64,000 nt of DNA. It comes from Toxonevra muliebris. Its lineage: Eukaryota > Arthropoda > Insecta > Diptera > Pallopteridae. Within the stretch, counting starts at the first letter, position 1. Each line of letters opens with the position of its first letter. Shown here piece by piece: positions 53,504-64,000 of the stretch. The notes beneath the pieces were generated by a model that was not told the origin of the DNA, searched no databases, and worked only from the letters and a program-made list of their open reading frames with translations. The position numbers and the translations under genes are program-made. Location: positions 17,057,169-17,121,168 of the forward strand of contig OY829330.1 in NCBI GenBank assembly GCA_963691655.1. Reading direction: 5' to 3'.

Positions 53504-54975
53504 GAAATAAAGAAATAAAGAAATAAAGAAATAAAGAAATAAAGAAATAAAGAAATAAAGAAATAAAGAAATAAAGAAATAAAGAAATAAAGAAATAAAG
53601 AAATAAAGAAATAAAGAAATAAAGAAATAAAGAAATAAAGAAATAAAGAAATAAAGAAATAAAGAAATAAAGAAATAAAGAAATAAAGAAATAAAGAAAT
53701 AAAGAAATAAAGAAATAAAGAAATAAAGAAATAAAGAAATAAAGAAATAAAGAAATAAAGAAATAAAGAAATAAAGAAATAAAGAAATAAAGAAATAAAG
53801 AAATAAAGAAATAAAGAAATAAAGAAATAAAGAAATAAAGAAATAAAGAAATAAAGAAATAAAGAAATAAAGAAATAAAGAAATAAAGAAATAAAGAAAT
53901 AAAGAAATAAAGAAATAAAGAAATAAAGAAATAAAGAAATAAAGAAATAAAGAAATAAAGAAATAAAGAAATAAAGAAATAAAGAAATAAAGAAATAAAG
54001 AAATAAAGAAATAAAGAAATAAAGAAATAAAGAAATAAAGAAATAAAGAAATAAAGAAATAAAGAAATAAAGAAATAAAGAAATAAAGAAATAAAGAAAT
54101 AAAGAAATAAAGAAATAAAGAAATAAAGAAATAAAGAAATAAAGAAATAAAGAAATAAAGAAATAAAGAAATAAAGAAATAAAGAAATAAAGAAATAAAG
54201 AAATAAAGAAATAAAGAAATAAAGAAATAAAGAAATAAAGAAATAAAGAAATAAAGAAATAAAGAAATAAAGAAATAAAGAAATAAAGAAATAAAGAAAT
54301 AAAGAAATAAAGAAATAAAGAAATAAAGAAATAAAGAAATAAAGAAATAAAGAAATAAAGAAATAAAGAAATAAAGAAATAAAGAAATAAAGAAATAAAG
54401 AAATAAATAAAGAAATAAAGAAATAAAGAAATAAAGAAATAAAGAAATAAAGAAATAAAGAAATAAAGAAATAAAGAAATAAAGAAATAAAGAAATAAAG
54501 AAATAAAGAAATAAAGAAATAAAGAAATAAAGAAATAAAGAAATAAAGAAATAAAGAAATAAAGAAATAAAGAAATAAAGAAATAAAGAAATAAAGAAAT
54601 AAAGAAATAAAGAAATAAAGAAATAAAGAAATAAAGAAATAAAGAAATAAAGAAATAAAGAAATAAAGAAATAAAGAAATAAAGAAATAAAGAAATAAAG
54701 AAATAAAGAAATAAAGAAATAAAGAAATAAAGAAATAAAGAAATAAAGAAATAAAGAAATAAAGAAATAAAGAAATAAAGAAATAAAGAAATAAAGAAAT
54801 AAAGAAATAAAGAAATAAAGAAATAAAGAAATAAAGAAATAAAGAAATAAAGAAATAAAGAAATAAAGAAATAAAGAAATAAAGAAATAAAGAAATAAAG
54901 AAATAAAGAAATAAAGAAATAAAGAAATAAAGAAATAAAGAAATAAAGAAATAAAGAAATAAAGAAATAAAGAAA

Positions 54976-55306
<331 letters not shown>

Positions 55307-56672
55307 AGAAATAAATAAATAAAGAAATAAATAAATAAAGAAATAAATAAATAAAGAAATAAATAAATAAAGAAATAAATAAATAAAGAAATAAATAAAT
55401 AAAGAAATAAATAAATAAAGAAATAAATAAATAAAGAAATAAATAAATAAAGAAATAAATAAATAAAGAAATAAATAAATAAAGAAATAAATAAATAAAG
55501 AAATAAATAAATAAAGAAATAAATAAATAAAGAAATAAATAAATAAAGAAATAAATAAATAAAGAAATAAATAAATAAAGAAATAAAGAAATAAAGAAAT
55601 AAAGAAATAAAGAAATAAAGAAATAAAGAAATAAAGAAATAAAGAAATAAAGAAATAAAGAAATAAAGAAATAAAGAAATAAAGAAATAAAGAAATAAAG
55701 AAATAAAGAAATAAAGAAATAAAGAAATAAAGAAATAAAGAAATAAAGAAATAAAGAAATAAAGAAATAAAGAAATAAAGAAATAAAGAAATAAAGAAAT
55801 AAAGAAATAAAGAAATAAAGAAATAAAGAAATAAAGAAATAAAGAAATAAAGAAATAAAGAAATAAAGAAATAAAGAAATAAAGAAATAAAGAAATAAAG
55901 AAATAAAGAAATAAAGAAATAAAGAAATAAAGAAATAAAGAAATAAAGAAATAAAGAAATAAAGAAATAAAGAAATAAAGAAATAAAGAAATAAAGAAAT
56001 AAAGAAATAAAGAAATAAAGAAATAAAGAAATAAAGAAATAAAGAAATAAAGAAATAAAGAAATAAAGAAATAAAGAAATAAAGAAATAAAGAAATAAAG
56101 AAATAAAGAAATAAAGAAATAAAGAAATAAAGAAATAAAGAAATAAAGAAATAAAGAAATAAAGAAATAAAGAAATAAAGAAATAAAGAAATAAAGAAAT
56201 AAAGAAATAAAGAAATAAAGAAATAAAGAAATAAAGAAATAAAGAAAAAAGGAAATAAGGAAATAAGGAAATAAGGAAATAAGGAAATAAGGAAATAAGG
56301 AAATAAGGAAATAAGGAAATAAGGAAATAAGGAAATAAGGAAATAAGGAAATAAGGAAATAAGGAAATAAGGAAATAAGGAAATAAGGAAATAAGGAAAT
56401 AAGGAAATAAGGAAATAAGGAAATAAGGAAATAAGGAAATAAGGAAATAAGGAAATAAGGAAATAAGGAAATAAGGAAAATAAGGAAATAAGGAAATAAG
56501 GAAATAAGGAAATAAGGAAATAAGGAAATAAGGAAATAAGGAAATAAGGAAATAAAGAAATAAAGAAATAAAGAAATAAAGAAATAAAGAAATAAAGAAA
56601 TAAAGAAATAAAGAAATAAAGAAATAAAGAAATAAAGAAATAAAGAAATAAAGAAATAAAGAAATAAAGATA

Positions 56673-58361
56673 GATATAAAGATATAAAGATATAAAGATA
56701 TAAAGATATAAAGATATAAAGATATAAAGATATAAAGATATAAAGATATAAAGATATAAAGATATAAAGATATAAAGATATAAAGATATAAAGATATAAA
56801 GATATAAAGATATAAAGATATAAAGATATAAAGATATAAAGATATAAAGATATAAAGATATAAAGATATAAAGATATAAAGATATAAAGATATAAAGATA
56901 TAAAGATATAAAGATATAAAGATATAAAGATATAAAGATATAAAGATATAAAGATATAAAGATATAAAGATATAAAGATATAAAGATATAAAGATATAAA
57001 GATATAAAGATATAAAGATATAAAGATATAAAGATATAAAGATATAAAGATATAAAGATATAAAGATATAAAGATATAAAGATATAAAGATATAAAGATA
57101 TAAAGATATAAAGATATAAAGATATAAAGATATAAAGATATAAAGATATAAAGATATAAAGATATAAAGATATAAAGATATAAAGATATAAAGATATAAA
57201 GATATAAAGATATAAAGATATAAAGATATAAAGATATAAAGATATAAAGATATAAAGATATAAAGATATAAAGATATAAAGATATAAAGATATAAAGATA
57301 TAAAGATATAAAGATATAAAGATATAAAGATATAAAGATATAAAGATATAAAGATATAAAGATATAAAGATATAAAGATATAAAGATATAAAGATATAAA
57401 GATATAAAGATATAAAGATATAAAGATATAAAGATATAAAGATATAAAGATATAAAGATATAAAGATATAAAGATATAAAGATATAAAGATATAAAGATA
57501 TAAAGATATAAAGATATAAAGATATAAAGATATAAAGATATAAAGATATAAAGATATAAAGATATAAAGATATAAAGATATAAAGATATAAAGATATAAA
57601 GATATAAAGATATAAAGATATAAAGATATAAAGATATAAAGATATAAAGATATAAAGATATAAAGATATAAAGATATAAAGATATAAAGATATAAAGATA
57701 TAAAGATATAAAGATATAAAGATATAAAGATATAAAGATATAAAGATATAAAGATATAAAGATATAAAGATATAAAGATATAAAGATATAAAGATATAAA
57801 GATATAAAGATATAAAGATATAAAGATATAAAGATATAAAGATATAAAGATATAAAGATATAAAGATATAAAGATATAAAGATATAAAGATATAAAGATA
57901 TAAAGATATAAAGATATAAAGATATAAAGATATAAAGATATAAAGATATAAAGATATAAAGATATAAAGATATAAAGATATAAAGATATAAAGATATAAA
58001 GATATAAAGATATAAAGATATAAAGATATAAAGATATAAAGATATAAAGATATAAAGATATAAAGATATAAAGATATAAAGATATAAAGATATAAAGATA
58101 TAAAGATATAAAGATATAAAGATATAAAGATATAAAGATATAAAGATATAAAGATATAAAGATATAAAGATATAAAGATATAAAGATATAAAGATATAAA
58201 GATATAAAGATATAAAGATATAAAGATATAAAGATATAAAGATATAAAGATATAAAGATATAAAGATATAAAGATATAAAGATATAAAGATATAAAGATA
58301 TAAAGATATAAAGATATAAAGATATAAAGATATAAAGATATAAAGATATAAAGATATAAAG
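56673..58361 (+). repeat. (ATATAAAG)n block
   Basis: About 211 perfect octamers; each contains TATAAAG. The transition into the block is GATAGATATAAAG near 56668. Confidence 0.95.
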
Positions 58362-59222
58362 AAATAAAGAAATAAAGAAATAAAGAAATAAAGAAATAAA
58401 GAAATAAAGAAATAAAGAAATAAAGAAATAAAGAAAAAAAATAAAGAAATAAAGAAATAAAGAAATAAAGAAATAAAGAAATAAAGAAATAAAGAAATAA
58501 AGAAATAAAGAAATAAAGAAATAAAGAAATAAAGAAATAAAGAAATAAAGAAATAAAGAAATAAAGAAATAAAGAAATAAAGAAATAAAGAAATAAAGAA
58601 ATAAAGAAATAAAGAAATAAAGAAATAAAGAAATAAAGAAATAAAGAAATAAAGAAATAAAGAAATAAAGAAATAAAGAAATAAAGAAATAAAGAAATAA
58701 AGAAATAAAGAAATAAAGAAATAAAGAAATAAAGAAATAAAGAAATAAAGAAATAAAGAAATAAAGAAATAAAGAAATAAAGAATAAAGAAATAAAGAAA
58801 TAAAGAAATAAAGAAATAAAGAAATAAAGAAATAAAGAAATAAAGAAATAAAGAAATAAAGAAATAAAGAAATAAAGAAATAAAGAAATAAAGAAATAAA
58901 GAAATAAAGAAATAAAGAAATAAAGAAATAAAGAAATAAGAAATAAAGAAATAAAGAAATAAAGAAATAAAGAAATAAAGAAATAAAGAATAAAGAAATA
59001 AAGAAATAAAGAAATAAAGAAATAAGGAAATAAGGAAATAAAGAAATAAAGAAATAAGGAAATAAGGAAATAAGGAAATAAGGAAATAAGGAAATAAGGA
59101 AATAAGGAAATAAAGAAATAAAGAAATAAAGAAATAAAGAAATAAAGAAATAAAGAAATAAAGAAATAAAGAAATAAAGAAATAAAGAAATAAAGAAATA
59201 AAGAAATAAAGAATTAAAGAAA

Positions 59223-59308
<86 letters not shown>

Positions 59309-59329
59309 ATGAATAAATAAATAAATAAA

Positions 59330-60396
59330 CTAAAAATAGTTTCTAAGAAATATATATAAAAGCATTAGAGTTGAACGGAAATGGCCACGCCCATCAATAT
59401 TTTTTCATAGAATGCCATTGACAAATAACGTTTTCTAGAGAAGTGCTACAAATGAATACTGAGATGTTCCACAGCTAAAACTCAGATTATATAGGAGTTG
59501 CCATGTCCCCTTTTTTCAATTTCACAGACCTTTTCCCTACGGCATTACATATCCAATTAACATCCTTGTACTAAATCTCTGGTTGTGGAGATATACCCAA
59601 AAATTATCTGAGTTATTGATGGGCATATGTCCATGAAATCAAGTTACAGTTTTATATAATAGAATAAAAAAAATTAATTATTTGTATAAAAAAAGAATCA
59701 CTTGGTGGGTTCACCTGTAGTGGGATTCGAACTCATTTTAATTAATTTTTTTCCACCACACCGATAAAAAAAACCATATATTGAAAAAAAAATAATTATT
59801 TGGTCCGCTTCAAGTAGGATTCTAACTCACTATTCCACAACTCTTTCCTACATCCACTACTTTACCTTCCCTTCTAACCAACTCCTCCACACACCACTAT
59901 GAAATACTATGATCAAATTAGTAATATATAGTTACATTCATTTAAATGAAAAAGAATTTTAAACGCAAAGCTCATACGCATTCTTTTCTGCTTTGTGTTG
60001 GTGGAAATCATCTTTGGCTTTGATTCTAGGAAAAACATAAATATTTAAAATAACAAATGTAAGGGGAACAAATTTTTAATATAAAAATGCATTTTACAGG
60101 TAAACTATTAACTTTAGATATATGCCACCACTGACTTTATTATTAGCAAACGATAAGATCTATAATATTTCTATACGTAATTTGTATGTACCTCTTATAG
60201 TTTAAGTAGCTAAATTTTATAAAAAAGCTGACTTTGGTCCAAATAATGGCCTATATTAAAGAAACTATTTGAAATTAACTTAAAATAAATATCGACTTAA
60301 CTCTACAAATGTCAAAAGCAATTACGTAATAAATTTCATGACAATCCGTTGCGAAATAGAGAAATCTATTAGAGAACTCTCTTTTATATATATAGA
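59330..60396 (-). mobile_element. Helitron-like element, inverted composite copy truncated by the satellite
   Basis: The right part (60396 to about 59740), read on the minus strand, matches the head at 29559-30262 from TCTATATATATAAAAG onwards. The left part (about 59740 to 59330) matches 38030-38450 of the tail copy. This copy therefore shows the head and tail are one family. Homology ends within a few bases of the satellite at AACTAAAAATAGTTTCTAAG; the last ~600 bp including CTAG are missing. Two B-box-like sites lie at about 59721-59734 and 59817-59830. Confidence 0.75.
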
Positions 60397-60768
60397 TATA
60401 AATATACAAATATATAAATATATAAATATATAAATATATCAATATATAAATATAATATATAAATATATAAATATATAAATATATAAATATATAAATATAT
60501 AAATATATAAATATATAAATATATAAATATATAAATATATAAATATATAAATATATAAATATATAAATATATAAATATATAAATATATAAATATATAAAT
60601 ATATAAATATATAAATATATAAATATATAAATATATAAATATATAAATATATAAATATATAAATATATAAATATATAAATATATAAATATATAAATATAT
60701 AAATATATAAATATATAAATATATAAATATATAAATATATAAATAAATAAATAAATAAAATAAATTCG
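60397..60768 (+). repeat. (ATATAAAT)n satellite at the Helitron 5' end
   Basis: About 43 octamers, with a few variants at the left and four AAAT units at the right. Apparent long minus-strand FIYL-repeat open frames (60384-60849) are produced by the repeat and are not genes. Confidence 0.95.
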
Positions 60769-61719
60769 TTGTTGGCCAACATATGTCAGAATATACAAAT
60801 GCAGAATGATGACGGTTGTTGAGGACATGAACCTCATTGAGTTCGACACAGCAACATTTTATTGTATTTATTAAATTTGTATCTTAAAATTTCCCAACTT
60901 TGTCCTCAACATTGTTCGCCCAATGTTGGCTAGGTATTTCTTGTATTATTGATGTGAATATTGTACATTTTAGCTATATGTAACAACACTGGGCGCTTAA
61001 CGTTACTTAATTTTTATATCCATTTGTAATATAAAATAGACTCTCAACAAGGAAGTCGTCGATTGGCACTTCCTCCTTGTATTCTTTTAAAATATTGGCA
61101 CTCCGCCATATCATTACCAAATCACCTTCTTTTTAATAAACTTGTAAACTCAACTAATTTATGCTTAATTATTCCTACATTTCTAAAAACATTAAAAAGG
61201 GGCATGCTACTCTGCATAAACCCGAAATATATTGTGCAAATGGTCATTCTTTGGTTAAAATAACCTGATCACCCCAGTTCTGAAATCTGATTCGGAATAA
61301 CGTAAAGATCGGAATTGAAATCTGCATTTCTGGTGGAATTTTCAAAATCGGAGTTGATTAAATTCGATAATTTTGCAAACAAAAACTCTGTTTATTTCTT
61401 AATCTTAATTCTGTTGTTTGAATGATAATGAAGAATGGAATAGTTCAAATAGAATGAGATTTTTATTTGTATAAAAAATGTTCGTTTAGATATTAACGCG
61501 AAATAAAAATGAACAAATAGAAAGTGAATGTTCTCCTTTAGAAAATTATGATAAGAATAATTCAAATTCAAAGTATGGGAGACGAGCACAGCTCTGTTTG
61601 CCCTCATAATTTAAAAGATATACAATTCAGCAAATATAGATACTTGAAATAAACACAGGGTGTTATTAATATAAAAATTTATGATTGCTTAACATTACAG
61701 CGGTTGAAACTCGAACGTC
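60769..61719. other. Spacer, possibly including a BEL/Pao LTR
   Basis: No gene seen. On the minus strand a stretch bounded by TGTTGTTACATA (about 61000) and GTTGGCCAACA (60771) has LTR-like TG...CA edges and lies 3' of the BEL/Pao pol relics, but no second LTR is in the window to confirm it. Confidence 0.3.
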
Positions 61720-62224
61720 TAACTATGTTAGATATTGCACCGGCCTTGCACTGGTGCAACAGACCATGCCTTTTGTAACTGCACCAGCATCCCCAATGCG
61801 TTATTCAGTAGGACACGTGCACGTAAATCCGACTGACTGAGGCCGTTGGACTTTCACTGGCTCCGCTTCTGCTGGTGGCATCTTCCACGATACGCATCTT
61901 TGCGCGATGGACCTTTACGCACAGCATGCAAAGGGGTATGATGTGCCAACTCGCATTTCCTAAAAGCGTTTTTTGAAGTGCAGCAAGCTACCTTATGCTA
62001 CATGTCAAGGCAGTTGGTGCAATAATAACGCGTGGCTGGTTCCATGGACCGGAACAACTTGCAAAAGCCGAACACATGATAGCGCTTACACAACTGACAC
62101 TGGTGAAGAGCCGGGTCTGGTTCAGGTTGTCTGAAATGAAAACACAAAAAATTAGTGTTGGTAAAACTGAGAATATGAAGATCCATGTGGGAGGCCATGT
62201 AATACTCCACATTGATAATGAAAA
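61720..62224 (-). pseudogene. Zinc-knuckle-like relic downstream of BEL/Pao pol
   Basis: The minus strand reads HQCQLCKRYHVFGFCKLFRS then YYCTNCLDM, and after a stop CTSKNAFRKCELAHHT. Together the Cys/His spacing resembles the C-x2-C...C-x2-C...H fingers found in gag or accessory proteins of insect BEL/Pao elements. A tail with DLRARVLLNNALGMLVQLQ follows near 61800. At least one stop. Family assignment is tentative. Confidence 0.4.
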
Positions 62225-62687
62225 TTATGATGTAGTGGGGAGAACACATAACTTTACAATAAGACGAGTGAGAGGACCACTTTGAGTGCGTATCTCCTCT
62301 ACTCGTACTTTACCATCTTTACCTGGATGAAGCTTCATAATTCCACCCAATCGCTATTCGGTGGGGGCAATAATTCGTCTTTGATGACAACCAAGTCACC
62401 TTCTAAGATGTTGCGCTTGGGATGCTGCCATTTATGTCTTTTATGTAGCTCTTTGAGGTATTCCTCCTTCCACTGTATGCTAAATTAATGTTGGAGAACT
62501 TTTAGTTTTTCCCATCGGTTGGTTAAGGAGAGATCTTGAGAAGCTGGCTCCGGTAAAGCGAGTAGAGGAGCACCACGAGGAAAATGAGCTGGAGTCAAAG
62601 CTACCAGTTCGTCAGGCCTTTCGGATATAGGCGATAATGGTCGTGAATTGAGAACTGCTTCTATGCGAATCAGAAGTATCTCAAACT
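62225..62687 (-). pseudogene. BEL/Pao integrase C-terminal region (DUF5641-type) relic
   Basis: The minus strand carries EAVLNSRPLSPIS, ALTPAHFPRGAPLLALPEP, WKEEYLKELHKRHKW, EGDLVVIKDELLPP, KLHPGKDGKVR and LIVKLCVLP, the ordered blocks of the DUF5641 domain that ends BEL/Pao pol. At least one stop (near 62488) and a frame change (near 62355) disable it. It continues the integrase at 63497-64000, from which it was separated by the hAT insertion. Confidence 0.85.
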
Positions 62688-63496
62688 CACGGTTGCCACT
62701 TACTCATTCTATTTTGTACCAATATTTATAAAAAAATTTACCAAATGTCAGGGTTCTGACAGCATTCTATCGAACCGATTGGGCTGAATTTTAATGTGTT
62801 AGTAGAATAGGTAGTAGAATTGTTTATTTTTAATCATTATTTCCTATTTTTTACAACGATTTTCAAAAAAAAAAAATTTGGAAGTCCGCCAGTTTGTAAT
62901 TTTTTAACCTAAATGTTTAAATCTACTACCTTCTAGAATAACAACCCTACAGAACCATAATCTATTTAAATTTTTTATTTAAGAAGACAGCACATACTGT
63001 AATCACCCGGGCCAGCCTCACAACTTTTTTTTAGGTGCCCACTTTGGACGTAAAATAAACTCCAAAAAAAATTTGTTCTACAGTTTAAGATGCCAATAAT
63101 AACATATAAAAATATGAAATGATCGCATTTTATTTTGTTGTAATAAAAAACTCCCGAAATAACTTTAAAAATTAGGCCGGAACACGAGACTTAATAAAAA
63201 GTAACACACTAATTGAAATATATTTTGTATTTTAAAAATAGTTTTTGGCCGACTAGATATAATGAGACTCTTAACATCCCACACACAATTCTTTTGAAAG
63301 CATTATATATATTTAAATTTTACCTTTTTTAATAAAAAATATTTTGAACATAAGTATACAATTCTTAATTATTATAAAAGCTAACTTTGCCCACAGAATG
63401 TACCAAATTTTAAAAACATGTACCAATGTACCAAACGCAGAAAAATAGAAAAAAAATTACCAGTTTTGGTAGAATTGTACCAAAGTGGCAACCGTG
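62688..63496. mobile_element. Non-autonomous hAT element (809 bp) with perfect 8-bp TSD
   Basis: Both ends carry a perfect 14-bp TIR, CACGGTTGCCACTT. CTCAAACT flanks it on both sides (62680-62687 and 63497-63504). GGTAC- and TACCAA-containing motifs recur near both ends. A second copy of the right end lies at 40045. No transposase frame. It split the BEL/Pao integrase. Confidence 0.95.
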
Positions 63497-64000
63497 CTCA
63501 AACTCTTCCCATGAGAATTTGCGATTAGCAGCCACCTTTTTAAAATGGATTTTAAAACTTTTCACAGCTGCTTCCCATAAGCCACCCATGTGAGGAACGC
63601 CATTCAAAGCCGTGAGTTGCATATTTGCGGGAAATGTCGTCCGAGGTAGCCTGTAAAAACTGTTTAAACTCTTTGAACAACAGTCTATCAGCACCTACAA
63701 AGTTTCTACCATTGTCTGATCTCATCTGTTTGGGGAGTCCTCGTCTGCCCACAAAACGAGCAAATGCGGCAAGAAAAGCTGTTGTGGACAAATCCGAGCA
63801 TAACTCTAGATGTACGGCTTTGGTAGAAAAACATACAAAAACACATACATATGCTTTGCCAAAGGCTGCTCTACGAAGAGGTGACGACTTTATTTGAAAA
63901 GGGCCTGCAAAGTCGACGCCTGCATATGTAAATGGAAGTGAAAAAATGCAGCGCTCGGGTGGTAGTGCTGCCATCATTTGCGAACGCATATTTTGTTTGT
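63497..64000 (-). pseudogene. BEL/Pao integrase core relic (runs off window)
   Basis: The frame from 63989 has FTYAGVDFAGPFQI (first catalytic Asp), VCFSTKAVHLEL, FLAAFARFVGRRG and RSDNGRNFVGAD (second Asp). After a frame change near 63600, PHMGGLWEAAVKSFK carries the catalytic Glu. This is the integrase core of an insect BEL/Pao retroelement, which would join element cDNA to chromosomal DNA. The frame change and the hAT insertion 3' of the Glu motif inactivate it. The rest of pol lies to the right of the window. Confidence 0.9.

Noticed and set aside
60384..60849. Two long minus-strand open frames with FIYLYIYI repeats
   Set aside because: They are translations of the (ATATAAAT)n satellite in two frames; no independent coding evidence.
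60769..61010. BEL/Pao LTR
   Set aside because: TG...CA-like edges only; no second LTR or primer-binding site in the window to support it.
61995..62488. Plus-strand frames over the BEL/Pao tail
   Set aside because: Antisense to the DUF5641-like and zinc-knuckle relics, which carry the recognisable motifs.

Overview
The window looks like AT-rich intergenic, transposon-dense DNA from an insect, most probably a higher fly (Diptera). The evidence is the mix of elements: a LOA/R1-group non-LTR retrotransposon, Tc1, mariner, pogo, hAT and piggyBac relics, Ty3/gypsy and BEL/Pao relics, Helitrons with TCTATATATATAAAA-type heads and CTAG tails, and short (77 nt) GT-AG introns. No complete host protein gene is seen. 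Two weak host-gene candidates are a two-exon coding 3' end at 2470-2840 (minus) and a broken small gene at 13530-13740 (plus). Family assignments come from protein motifs read by eye; no database was searched.

Layout. 1-5 kb: an open mariner transposase N-terminus running off the left edge, a hAT-like relic, a Helitron tail relic, the two-exon gene fragment and repeat-bounded DNA with splice-like signals. 5-21 kb: a field of non-autonomous DNA transposons, several with TIRs and target-site duplications (hAT at 7827-8523; a fold-back element at 9506-10488; hAT at 15055-16342 inside a Tc1/mariner relic; pogo-like at about 16716-17666; a TIR element at 17888-18311; a piggyBac MITE at 18696-19170 nested in a TA-flanked MITE at 18385-19219; a TGAGGAA-rich element at about 19.6-20.8 kb). 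21-28 kb: a second, decayed mariner copy, a perfect 26-bp hairpin, a hAT-like element with CCGAAG-rich ends, a Ty3/gypsy pol relic and a piggyBac transposase relic. 29-39 kb: a Helitron head with a tRNA-like insert, a nearly full-length but disabled LOA-type retrotransposon (about 31405-36892, minus), and a Helitron tail.

40-60 kb: gag-like and RNase H relics, three Tc1 fragments, and the 3' end of a CR1/Jockey-like LINE whose 3' tail runs directly into about 15.5 kb of uninterrupted octamer/tetramer satellite (43777-59329). The array is made of AAATAAAG, AAAT, a 16-mer, AAATAAGG and ATATAAAG blocks, including 7.6 kb of pure AAAT. The plus strand has no cytosine across the array. It abuts a truncated, inverted Helitron copy (59330-60396), which is bounded on its other side by a second octamer array.

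60-64 kb: BEL/Pao pol fragments (integrase core and DUF5641-like C-terminus, minus) split by an 809-bp hAT element with a perfect 8-bp target duplication. The genes do not form a pathway; the window is best read as a stratigraphy of nested transposition plus satellite growth from a retrotransposon tail.
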